Assembly: GCA_002387845.1 (NCBI GenBank)
Contig: DGLB01000014.1
Location: 584-19,548 of the forward strand
Length of the DNA stretch: 18,965 bases
Source: Stenotrophomonas maltophilia
GTDB lineage: Bacteria > Pseudomonadota > Gammaproteobacteria > Xanthomonadales > Xanthomonadaceae
Reading direction: 5' to 3'
Both the position numbers and the translations under genes were made by a program. Positions 13,039 through 18,965 of this stretch are shown piece after piece. Position 1 is the first letter of the stretch. Each line of letters begins with the position of its first letter. The notes under the pieces were generated by a model. The model was not told the DNA's origin. It searched no databases and saw only the letters and a list, made by a program, of their open reading frames with translations.

Positions 13039-13944
13039 ATGCGCAGCGATCCGTTTGGGGGGCAGTCGCAGCAACGCGGCCGGCGACCGGGCCTGTTCGG
13101 AAACATCCGCTGGTGGGTGCTGCTGGCGTTTGCCGGCTACGCCGCCTATTACTGGTTTTCCAACCGCAGCGTGGACCCGTACACCGGCGAAAGCGTGCTG
13201 ATCGACAGCTCGCTCGATGCCAGCCAGGAAAAGGCGCTGGGCCTGCAGGCCTACCAGGAGATCCTGGCGCAGGAGCGTCCGCTGGACCCCAACGCGCAGA
13301 TCTCGCAGGACGTGCGCGCCATTGCCGAACAGCTGATCCGCAAGGTCGATGTGGTGGAAACCGCGCTGGCCGAGGAGCACGGTTTGAAGCCGGCGCATTT
13401 CTCGCGCGATTTCGAGTGGGAAGTGAATGTCATCCAGTCAGACCAGGCCAATGCGTTCTGCCTGCCCGGCGGCAAGATGGCGGTGTACACCGGGCTGGTG
13501 CCGGTGGCACGCACGCGCGATGCGATGGCGGTGGTGATGGGGCATGAAATTGCCCATGCGTTGCTGCGGCATGGTGCGCAGCGCATGGCGCAGCAGAAGA
13601 TGACCCAGATCGGCCAGATGGCCGGTGCCGCCAGCGGCATGGATCCCTCGCAGCAGCAGATGGTGATGTCCGCGCTGGGCTATGGGTATCTGCTGCCGTA
13701 TGCACGCAACCATGAAACCCAGGCGGATGAAGTGGGGCTAATGCTGGCGGCCGCGGCATGTTTCGACCCGCGCGAGGCGGTGCCGTTGTGGGAACGGATG
13801 GGGCAGGCGGGAGGCGGACAGTCACCGCCGGAATTCTCGTCGACGCATCCCAACCCGGGCACCCGCATCCAGAATCTCCAGGGCTGGATGCCGAAGGCGA
13901 TGGAGTACCGGCAGCGCTTCTGCGAAACCGCTGGCGGCTCCTGA
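13039..13944 (+). CDS. M48 family membrane-anchored metalloprotease
   Basis: The 301-residue zinc protease has a short basic N-terminus and one membrane anchor at about 23-41 (NIRWWVLLAFAGYAAYYWF). The catalytic domain carries the motif HEIAH (169-173) and the third zinc ligand Glu226 in NHETQADEVG. NAFCLPGGKMAVYTGL is the typical strand before the active site, and STHPNPGTRIQNL the typical end. It resembles the LoiP/YcaL group, which degrades or remodels envelope proteins, and lacks the C-terminal TPR domain of BepA. There is no lipobox. The start follows AGGAA (13025-13029) with 9-nt spacing. It is 72 bp from the SUMF1 lipoprotein gene, possibly in one transcript. It converges on xseA with an 11-bp gap and no visible terminator. 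Confidence 0.88.
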   Translation: MRSDPFGGQSQQRGRRPGLFGNIRWWVLLAFAGYAAYYWFSNRSVDPYTGESVLIDSSLDASQEKALGLQAYQEILAQERPLDPNAQISQDVRAIAEQLIRKVDVVETALAEEHGLKPAHFSRDFEWEVNVIQSDQANAFCLPGGKMAVYTGLVPVARTRDAMAVVMGHEIAHALLRHGAQRMAQQKMTQIGQMAGAASGMDPSQQQMVMSALGYGYLLPYARNHETQADEVGLMLAAAACFDPREAVPLWERMGQAGGGQSPPEFSSTHPNPGTRIQNLQGWMPKAMEYRQRFCETAGGS

Positions 13945-13955
13945 ATTCCGCCGGA

Positions 13956-15293
13956 TCAGCGCACGCTGACCTTGATCGCGCCGTCTTTCACCTGCGCGGT
14001 CAACGCGTCGCCCGGTGCAACGTCCAGGGGCGAGCGCACCAGCCGTCCATCGTCCTCGCGGGTGAGGATCGCGTAGCCCCGGCTCACCGTCGCCAGCGGG
14101 CTCACTGCTTCCATCGAACGCGCCAGCCCACGCAGCCGCAGCTGATCGCGCTGCAGCTGCCGCGCCATCGCCGCCTCCGCGCGCGGCTGCAGCCGCTGCA
14201 GGCGTTCGCGCAGCGCCTCCAGCCGGCGCTGCGGCGCATTGTTGCGCAGCACGATGTCGGCATGCCGCAGCCGCGCCCGGCGGCGCTCCAGCTGCTGCTG
14301 CCACACCGCTGCCAGCCGGCGGGCCAGGTCCTGCTGCCGGCGTTGCAGCAGCTGCAGCCGGTTCTGCGGGCTCTGCGCGTTCAATCGCAGCAGCGCACGG
14401 TCAGCCCGCTGCGTCGCCTGGCTCATCGCATGCCGTTGCAGCTGTACCATCCGCGCCGCATCCCGGCGCAGCCGCAGCAGCAGGTCACGCTGATCGGGCA
14501 CCAGCAGCTCGGCCGCCACCGAAGGGGTGGGCGCACGCAGGTCGGCGGCAAAGTCGGACAGGCTGAAGTCGGTCTCGTGGCCGACCGCCGACACCACCGG
14601 GGTCTGGCTGGCGGCAATCGCGCGCGCCAACTGTTCGTCATTGAAGGCCCACAGGTCTTCCAGCGAACCGCCGCCCCGGGTGAGCAGAATCACGTCGTAG
14701 CGCGCGCTGGCGTCGGCGGCGCGCAGCAGCGCGGTGATCTGCGCCGCCGCACTGTCGCCCTGGACCAGGCTGGGCAGCAGGTCCACTTCCAGCAACGGGA
14801 AGCGGCGACCCAGTACGCTCAGCACGTCGCGTACCGCGGCGCCGGTGGGCGAGGTGATCACCGCCAGCCGCTGCATATGGGCGGGCAGGGGGCGCTTGCG
14901 CTCTGGCGCGAACAGGCCCTCGGCTTCCAGCCTGGCCTTGAGCTGCTCATACGCCCGGCGCAATGCGCCTTCGCCCGCTTCCTCCATGTGGTCGAGCACC
15001 ATCTGGTACTCGCCACGTGCGTCGTACAGGGTCAACCGGCCACGGGCCAGCACGCGCATGCCTTCGCGCGGCACGAACTTCAGCCACTGGCTCTTGGGCT
15101 TGAACAGCGCCGCGCGGATCTGCGCGCGTGCGTCCTTCAGGGTGAAGTACATGTGCCCGGAGGCCGGGCGGGTGACGTTGCCCAGTTCGGCTTCCACCCA
15201 TACCGACGGAAAGCTGCCTTCCAGCAGGTCGCGAGCCAGCGCGTTGAGCTGGCTGGGGGTGAGGATCTGTGCAGTGCGTTCCATGCCGGTCAT
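13956..15293 (-). CDS. xseA: Exodeoxyribonuclease VII large subunit
   Basis: The 445-residue catalytic subunit of ExoVII degrades single-stranded DNA from both ends together with XseB, which is not in the window. The N-terminal OB-fold is recognisable (SFPSVWVEAELGNV, SGHMYFTLKDARAQIR). The catalytic core has ITSPTGAAVRDVL, LTRGGGSLEDLWAFNDE and SAVGHETDFSLSDFAADLRA. A long Arg/Gln/Leu-rich coiled coil follows, then the terminal segment TVSRGYAILTR. Length matches the family. The start ATG 15293 overlaps the queG stop as ATGA, a coupling signal; ATG 15284 is an alternative. It is second in a queG-xseA operon. Confidence 0.93.
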   Translation of the reverse strand: MTGMERTAQILTPSQLNALARDLLEGSFPSVWVEAELGNVTRPASGHMYFTLKDARAQIRAALFKPKSQWLKFVPREGMRVLARGRLTLYDARGEYQMVLDHMEEAGEGALRRAYEQLKARLEAEGLFAPERKRPLPAHMQRLAVITSPTGAAVRDVLSVLGRRFPLLEVDLLPSLVQGDSAAAQITALLRAADASARYDVILLTRGGGSLEDLWAFNDEQLARAIAASQTPVVSAVGHETDFSLSDFAADLRAPTPSVAAELLVPDQRDLLLRLRRDAARMVQLQRHAMSQATQRADRALLRLNAQSPQNRLQLLQRRQQDLARRLAAVWQQQLERRRARLRHADIVLRNNAPQRRLEALRERLQRLQPRAEAAMARQLQRDQLRLRGLARSMEAVSPLATVSRGYAILTREDDGRLVRSPLDVAPGDALTAQVKDGAIKVSVR

Positions 15294-16369
15294 GTTCGCA
15301 CGTTGTGCCGCTGCAGTGCCCACTGCACGTGCTCGCGCACCACGTCGGAGGGGTGGTCCACGCGTGACTGCAACGCCGCCAGCGTGTCGTCGGTGCCGGG
15401 CGCATTGCCCAGCGCCACCGCGATGTTGCGCAGCCAGCGCTCGTGGCCGCTGCGACGGATCGGGCTGCCTTCCGTGCGGCGCAGGAACTCGTCTTCTTCC
15501 CAGGCGAACAGCTGCGCCAGCGACGCGGTGTCGAGCTGGTTGCGCGCACGGAAGTCGGCCTCGTCGGTGCGCTTGGCGAACTTGTTCCAGGGGCAGATCA
15601 GCTGGCAGTCGTCACAGCCATAGATGCGGTTGCCGATCAGCGGGCGCAGGTCTTCAGGTATCGCCCCGTCGTGCTCGATGGTCAGGTAGGAGATGCAGCG
15701 CCGCGCATCCAGCCGCTGTGGCCCGATGATGGCCTGGGTCGGGCAGATATCGATGCAGCGCGTGCAGCTGCCGCAGTGCGCGCTGGCCGGCGCGTCCACC
15801 GGCAGCGGCAGGTCGATGTAGATTTCGCCCAGGAAGAACCACGAGCCGCCCTGCTTGTCGATCAGGCAGGTGTGCTTGCCGATCCAGCCCAGCCCGGCAT
15901 TGCGAGCCAAGGCGCGTTCCAGCACCGGGGCCGAATCGACGAACACACGGTAGCCAAACGCGCCGATCTCGGCGGCCAGGGCATCGGCCAGCTTCTGCAG
16001 GCGGTTGCGCATCAGCTTGTGGTAATCGCGGCCCAGCGCGTAGCGCGCGACATAGGCGCGCTCGCCATCGTTCAACGCCGCCCACGCGTCGGTGTCGTCC
16101 TTGTGGCTGTAGTCCATGCCCACCGAGATCACCCGGACCGTGCCCGGCAGCAGTTCGGCCGGGCGCGCGCGCAGGGTGCCGTGGCGCGCCATCCAGTCCA
16201 TGGTGCCGTACAGCCCCTTGCCCAGCCAGTCGGCCAGGTGCGCTTCGTCCTCGCCCAGCTCGATGCCGGCAATGCCGCAGCGCTGGAAGCCGTGCTCGCG
16301 CGCCAGCGCCCGCACGCGCTCGGCGGCTCGGGCCAGGTGGACAGGGGCGGGCAGGGGCACGGCAGACAT
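15290..16369 (-). CDS. queG: Epoxyqueuosine reductase
   Basis: The 359-residue enzyme carries out the last step of queuosine synthesis, reducing epoxyqueuosine to queuosine in the wobble position of GUN-decoding tRNAs, using cobalamin and two 4Fe-4S clusters. Visible motifs are the two cluster sites CGSCTRCIDICPTQAI and CDDCQLICPWNK, plus GRDYHKLMRNRL, DSAPVLERALARNAGLGWIG and KHTCLI, typical of QueG. The start ATG 16369 gives a normal length; longer frames run into the divergent nnr gene. No leader is apparent: the -10 TATACT ends 7 nt before the ATG. It overlaps xseA by 4 bp. The C-terminal HEAT-like part (LRNIAVALGNAPGTDDT) is complete. Confidence 0.94.
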   Translation of the reverse strand: MSAVPLPAPVHLARAAERVRALAREHGFQRCGIAGIELGEDEAHLADWLGKGLYGTMDWMARHGTLRARPAELLPGTVRVISVGMDYSHKDDTDAWAALNDGERAYVARYALGRDYHKLMRNRLQKLADALAAEIGAFGYRVFVDSAPVLERALARNAGLGWIGKHTCLIDKQGGSWFFLGEIYIDLPLPVDAPASAHCGSCTRCIDICPTQAIIGPQRLDARRCISYLTIEHDGAIPEDLRPLIGNRIYGCDDCQLICPWNKFAKRTDEADFRARNQLDTASLAQLFAWEEDEFLRRTEGSPIRRSGHERWLRNIAVALGNAPGTDDTLAALQSRVDHPSDVVREHVQWALQRHNVRT

Positions 16370-16376
16370 GGTGACA

Positions 16377-16386
16377 AGTATAGAAT
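16377..16386. promoter_or_regulatory. Overlapping divergent -10 elements of queG and nnr
   Basis: On the minus strand, TATACT (16382-16377) is one base from consensus and ends 7 nt before the queG ATG. On the plus strand, TAGAAT (16381-16386) is also one base from consensus and ends 6 nt before the nnr ATG. The two hexamers share 16381-16382. Both mRNAs would be leaderless or nearly so, and the two promoters could not be occupied together. No clear -35 is seen for either. Confidence 0.6.
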
Positions 16387-16392
16387 CCCGGC

Positions 16393-17871
16393 ATGTCCGA
16401 GCTTGCTGAACTGTTCGATGTGGCCGCCGCGCGCCGGCTGGATGCCCAGGCCAGCGCGGTGCTGGGCGACGCCGGTGCGTCGTTGATGGAGCAGGCGGGC
16501 ACCGCCGCCTGGCAGTGCCTGCTGCAGCGCTGGCCGCAGGCGCAGCGCGTGTGCGTGGCGGTGGGATCGGGCAACAACGGCGGCGACGGCCTGGTGCTGG
16601 CGCGGTTGGCGCTGCAGGCCGGCCGCAGCGTCCAGGTGCTGCGCCTGGCCGACGAGGGCGCACCCAGCGCGTTGTCGCAGCGCATGCGTGCGCAGTACCT
16701 GGCGACGGGTGGCAGCGTTGCGGTGTTCGACGGCGCGCTGCCGTCCGCTGACGTGATCGTGGACGCGCTGTTCGGCATCGGCCTGAACCGCGCACCGGAC
16801 GGTGAGGCCGAGCGGGTCATCGCCGCGCTGAATGACGGCGCGGTACCCGTGCTGGCGCTGGATGTCCCCAGTGGCGTCGACGCACAGATCGGCCACGTGC
16901 CGGGCGTGGCGGTGCGCGCCGCCTGCACGCTGCAGTTCATCGTGGCCCACCAGGGCCTGTATACGGGCAACGCGCTGGAGTTTGCCGGTGAGCGCCTGCT
17001 GGCTTCGCTGCAGCTGCCGGCCGGATCCGGGGCGGACGTGGCGGCCAGCGCCGACCTCTGGCAGGCCCACCGGTTACCCAGGCTGTTGCCGCCACGCCGT
17101 GCCAACACCCATAAGGGTGAATCCGGCCACGTGCTGTGCGTGGGCGGCAACCTGGGCAGTGGCGGGGCGGTGATGCTCGCCGCCGAGGCCGCGCTGCGTG
17201 CCGGAGCCGGGCTGGTCAGCGTTGCTACCCAGCCGCCGCACGTGGGCCCGTTGCTGTGCCGCCTGCCCGAAGCCATGGCGCACGCCGTGCAGGACAGCGC
17301 CGAACTGCAGCGCCTGCTGCCGCGCGCCAGGGTGATCGCCATCGGCCCGGGCCTGGGCCAGGATGACTGGGCGCGCGAATGCTGGCGGCTGGCACGGGTC
17401 AGCGGCCTGCCGTTGGTGGTCGACGCCGATGCGTTGAACCTGCTGGCCGCTGCACCCCTCCCGATGCCCGATGCGGTGCTGACCCCGCACCCGGGCGAGG
17501 CCGCGCGTCTGCTGGAGCTGACGACTGCCCAGGTACAGGCGGATCGCTTTTCCGCTGCGCGCAACCTCGCCGAGCGCTTCGACGCCGTGGTGGTGCTGAA
17601 GGGGGCAGGGACCGTGGTCGCCGCACCGCACGCCCGTCCGCGGGTGATCGCTGCCGGCAATCCGGGCATGGCCGTCGGTGGCATGGGCGACCTGCTCACC
17701 GGCATCATTGCGGCCCTGCGTGCGCAGGGGCTGGGGGCGTTCGACGCCGCCAGCGCCGGCGCGCTGCTGCATGGCCTGGCCGGCGATGACGCTGCCGCCG
17801 GTGGCCAGCGGGGCCTGCTACCTACCGATCTGCTGGTGCCGCTGCGGCACCGGCTCAACCCTCAACTGTGA
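16393..17871 (+). CDS. nnr: Bifunctional NAD(P)H-hydrate epimerase / ADP-dependent dehydratase
   Basis: The 492-residue repair enzyme restores NADH and NADPH from their hydrated, inactive forms. The N-terminal epimerase domain (about 1-215) shows GSGNNGGDGLVLARL, DALFGIGLNR and LDVPSGVDAQ. The C-terminal kinase-like dehydratase domain shows THKGESGHVLCVGG, AIGPGLGQ, VVDADALNLL, LTPHPGEAARLL, VLKGAGTVV and GNPGMAVGGMGDLLTGII, which carries the catalytic Asp. Length matches E. coli YjeF (about 515). It begins at ATG 16393 without a ribosome-binding site, consistent with the leaderless promoter, and overlaps tsaE by 4 bp. The order queG <- -> nnr - tsaE - amidase is the same as in E. coli. Confidence 0.95.
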   Translation: MSELAELFDVAAARRLDAQASAVLGDAGASLMEQAGTAAWQCLLQRWPQAQRVCVAVGSGNNGGDGLVLARLALQAGRSVQVLRLADEGAPSALSQRMRAQYLATGGSVAVFDGALPSADVIVDALFGIGLNRAPDGEAERVIAALNDGAVPVLALDVPSGVDAQIGHVPGVAVRAACTLQFIVAHQGLYTGNALEFAGERLLASLQLPAGSGADVAASADLWQAHRLPRLLPPRRANTHKGESGHVLCVGGNLGSGGAVMLAAEAALRAGAGLVSVATQPPHVGPLLCRLPEAMAHAVQDSAELQRLLPRARVIAIGPGLGQDDWARECWRLARVSGLPLVVDADALNLLAAAPLPMPDAVLTPHPGEAARLLELTTAQVQADRFSAARNLAERFDAVVVLKGAGTVVAAPHARPRVIAAGNPGMAVGGMGDLLTGIIAALRAQGLGAFDAASAGALLHGLAGDDAAAGGQRGLLPTDLLVPLRHRLNPQL

Positions 17872-18359
17872 GCGTGATGACGGACTTCTTTCTGGCCACT
17901 GCCGACGACACCGACCGGCTGGGCGCACAACTGGCGGCCACGCGGCCGCCGCAGGCGGTGATGCAGCTGCGGGGTGACCTGGGCGCGGGCAAGTCGACCC
18001 TGGCGCGCGCGCTGCTGCGCGCACTGGGCGTGCAGGGGGCGATCCGCAGCCCCACCTACACGCTGGTGGAGCGCTATCCGCTGGCCGACGGCAGCGAAGC
18101 GTGGCACCTGGACCTGTACCGCATCGGCCAGGCCGACGAGCTGGAGTTTCTGGGCCTGGACGAGGGCAGTGCGTCCTTGTGGCTGGTGGAATGGCCGGAA
18201 CGCGGTGCCGGTGCACTGCCGCCGACCGACCTGGTGGTCGCCCTGGAGATCGACGGAAACGGGCGTCGTGCCAGTCTCAGCAGCCTGAGCGACGCCGGCG
18301 CTGAATGGGTTCAGCGGCTGCGTGAAGGAGGCGACTTGCGCCCCCTTTCTGTCGGCTGA
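17868..18359 (+). CDS. tsaE: tRNA t6A biosynthesis ATPase TsaE
   Basis: The 163-residue ATPase helps TsaB, TsaC and TsaD form threonylcarbamoyl-adenosine at position 37 of ANN-decoding tRNAs. Visible motifs are the Walker A GDLGAGKST (36-44), the switch-like SPTYTLVERY, HLDLYRI, FLGLDEG and WLVEWPER. Length is near the 153 residues of E. coli. GTG 17868 overlaps the nnr stop as GTGA, suggesting coupling; ATG 17877, three codons on, is an equally plausible start and gives MTDFFLATADD. The C-terminal 20 residues extend past the usual end. It is the second gene of the nnr operon. Confidence 0.93.
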   Translation: MSVMTDFFLATADDTDRLGAQLAATRPPQAVMQLRGDLGAGKSTLARALLRALGVQGAIRSPTYTLVERYPLADGSEAWHLDLYRIGQADELEFLGLDEGSASLWLVEWPERGAGALPPTDLVVALEIDGNGRRASLSSLSDAGAEWVQRLREGGDLRPLSVG

Positions 18360-18404
18360 CAGGAGGAAACACCCCCAGGTTACGGATTATTAAGGAAAAA
18401 GGAG

Positions 18405-18433
18405 TTGCTTTTCATTCAGCGCGGTGATTGAAT
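18405..18433 (+). promoter_or_regulatory. Possible promoter of the amidase gene
   Basis: TTGCTT (18405-18410) and TTGAAT (18428-18433) are separated by 17 nt. The -10 ends 8 nt before ATG 18442, so transcription would begin close to the start codon. The -10 is weak (4 of 6). It would let the amidase be expressed apart from nnr-tsaE. Confidence 0.35.
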
Positions 18434-18441
18434 CCCCATCC

Positions 18442-18965
18442 ATGCCAATGGGGAAACCGCTCACCGCCATCGTTGCAGCCGTCGGACTCTGTCTGGCGAG
18501 CGCGGCTGCGTGGGCCGGTGAGGTCCGCCAGGTGGCCCTGCAGACCGGTGCCACCGGCACCCGCGCGGAGATCGCGCTGGCCGGCAGTGGCGGTTACAAG
18601 ACCCTTTCGTTGTCTGGCCCGAACCGTCTGGTGGTGGATTTCCCGGACTCCAGCGCGATCCGCAACCTGAAGCTGCCCACGCCCACCGGCGTGGTCACGG
18701 CCGTGCGCACCGGTCAGCCGGTGCCGGGCACGTTCCGGGTGGTGTTCGATCTGGCCGAGTCGGTCGCGCCGTTCAAACCGCAGATGCTCAAGCAGGGCGA
18801 TGAGTCCCGGCTGGTGATCGAGTGGCCGGGCGATGCCCCGGCCAGCGTGGCGGCCGCACCTGCGGCCAGGCCGCCTGTCACCGCGGCAACGCCCGCACCT
18901 GTTGCGGCCACGCCGGTCGCGACCCCACCGTCTGCCGCGCCGACCCCGGCCGAAGCCGCGCAGGC
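18442..18965 (+). CDS. amiC: N-acetylmuramoyl-L-alanine amidase, N-terminal part (3' end outside window)
   Basis: The frame from ATG 18442 is open to the window end (174 codons). A signal peptide covers about residues 1-25 (LTAIVAAVGLCLASAAAWA-GE). An AMIN domain follows, about 27-130 (GATGTRAEIALAGSGGYKTL, NRLVVDFPDS, FRVVFDLAES, RLVIEWPG). It targets periplasmic amidases to the division septum. The visible end is an Ala/Pro/Thr-rich linker that normally leads to the Amidase_3 zinc domain, which cleaves peptidoglycan stem peptides during cell separation. That catalytic domain is outside the window, so the call rests on AMIN, linker and position after tsaE, where E. coli has amiB. AmiC or AmiB naming is uncertain. 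ATG 18448 is an alternative start. Confidence 0.85.
   Translation, partial: MPMGKPLTAIVAAVGLCLASAAAWAGEVRQVALQTGATGTRAEIALAGSGGYKTLSLSGPNRLVVDFPDSSAIRNLKLPTPTGVVTAVRTGQPVPGTFRVVFDLAESVAPFKPQMLKQGDESRLVIEWPGDAPASVAAAPAARPPVTAATPAPVAATPVATPPSAAPTPAEAAQ

Noticed and set aside
13758..15623. Plus-strand frame of 621 codons over xseA and queG
   Set aside because: It is antisense to two core genes with complete motifs and lacks recognisable domains.
15654..17858. Minus-strand frame of 734 codons over nnr and queG
   Set aside because: It crosses the divergent promoter and is a shadow of nnr and an alternative frame of queG.

Overview
The window is GC-rich chromosomal DNA from a gammaproteobacterium of the Xanthomonadaceae, most likely Stenotrophomonas or a close relative. 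Three things point there: the order queG / nnr / tsaE / amidase, many short extragenic palindromes that open with GTAG (the hallmark of the Stenotrophomonas SMAG repeats), and genes that appear to be transcribed without a leader. No similarity search was run, so the genus is an inference.

Positions 1-4080 have an accessory character. They hold the end of a HigA-type antitoxin (cut by the window edge), an unrecognised gene that overlaps it, a secreted protein of unknown function whose frame continues past an amber stop into a glycine tail, a 51-residue hydrophilic ORF, an exported alpha/beta hydrolase of the prolyl aminopeptidase type, and a small lipoprotein. Repeats of one 45-bp GTAG family sit between these genes. 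Two genes take their TAG stop codon from such a repeat. The hydrolase Shine-Dalgarno sequence lies inside a perfect 10-bp inverted repeat.

Positions 4080-9940 hold a tRNA-Ala(CGC) gene on the minus strand with its own promoter and terminator, a chemoreceptor gene preceded by a consensus flagellar sigma-28 promoter, and a TonB-dependent outer-membrane receptor with a structured leader and an intrinsic terminator.

Positions 9941-18965 are core genome. They contain rnd (RNase D), a divergent lipoprotein with a SUMF1 fold that lacks the catalytic cysteines of formylglycine-generating enzymes, an M48 metalloprotease, and a minus-strand queG-xseA operon. Divergent from that operon is nnr-tsaE-amidase. 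queG and nnr diverge from a 23-bp gap in which their two -10 hexamers overlap. The amidase is cut by the window end.

I found no convincing new multi-gene defence or biosynthetic system. The most unusual observations are regulatory or evolutionary: the shared -10 of queG and nnr, the hairpin over the hydrolase ribosome-binding site, the repeats that supply stop codons, and the amber-interrupted secreted protein.
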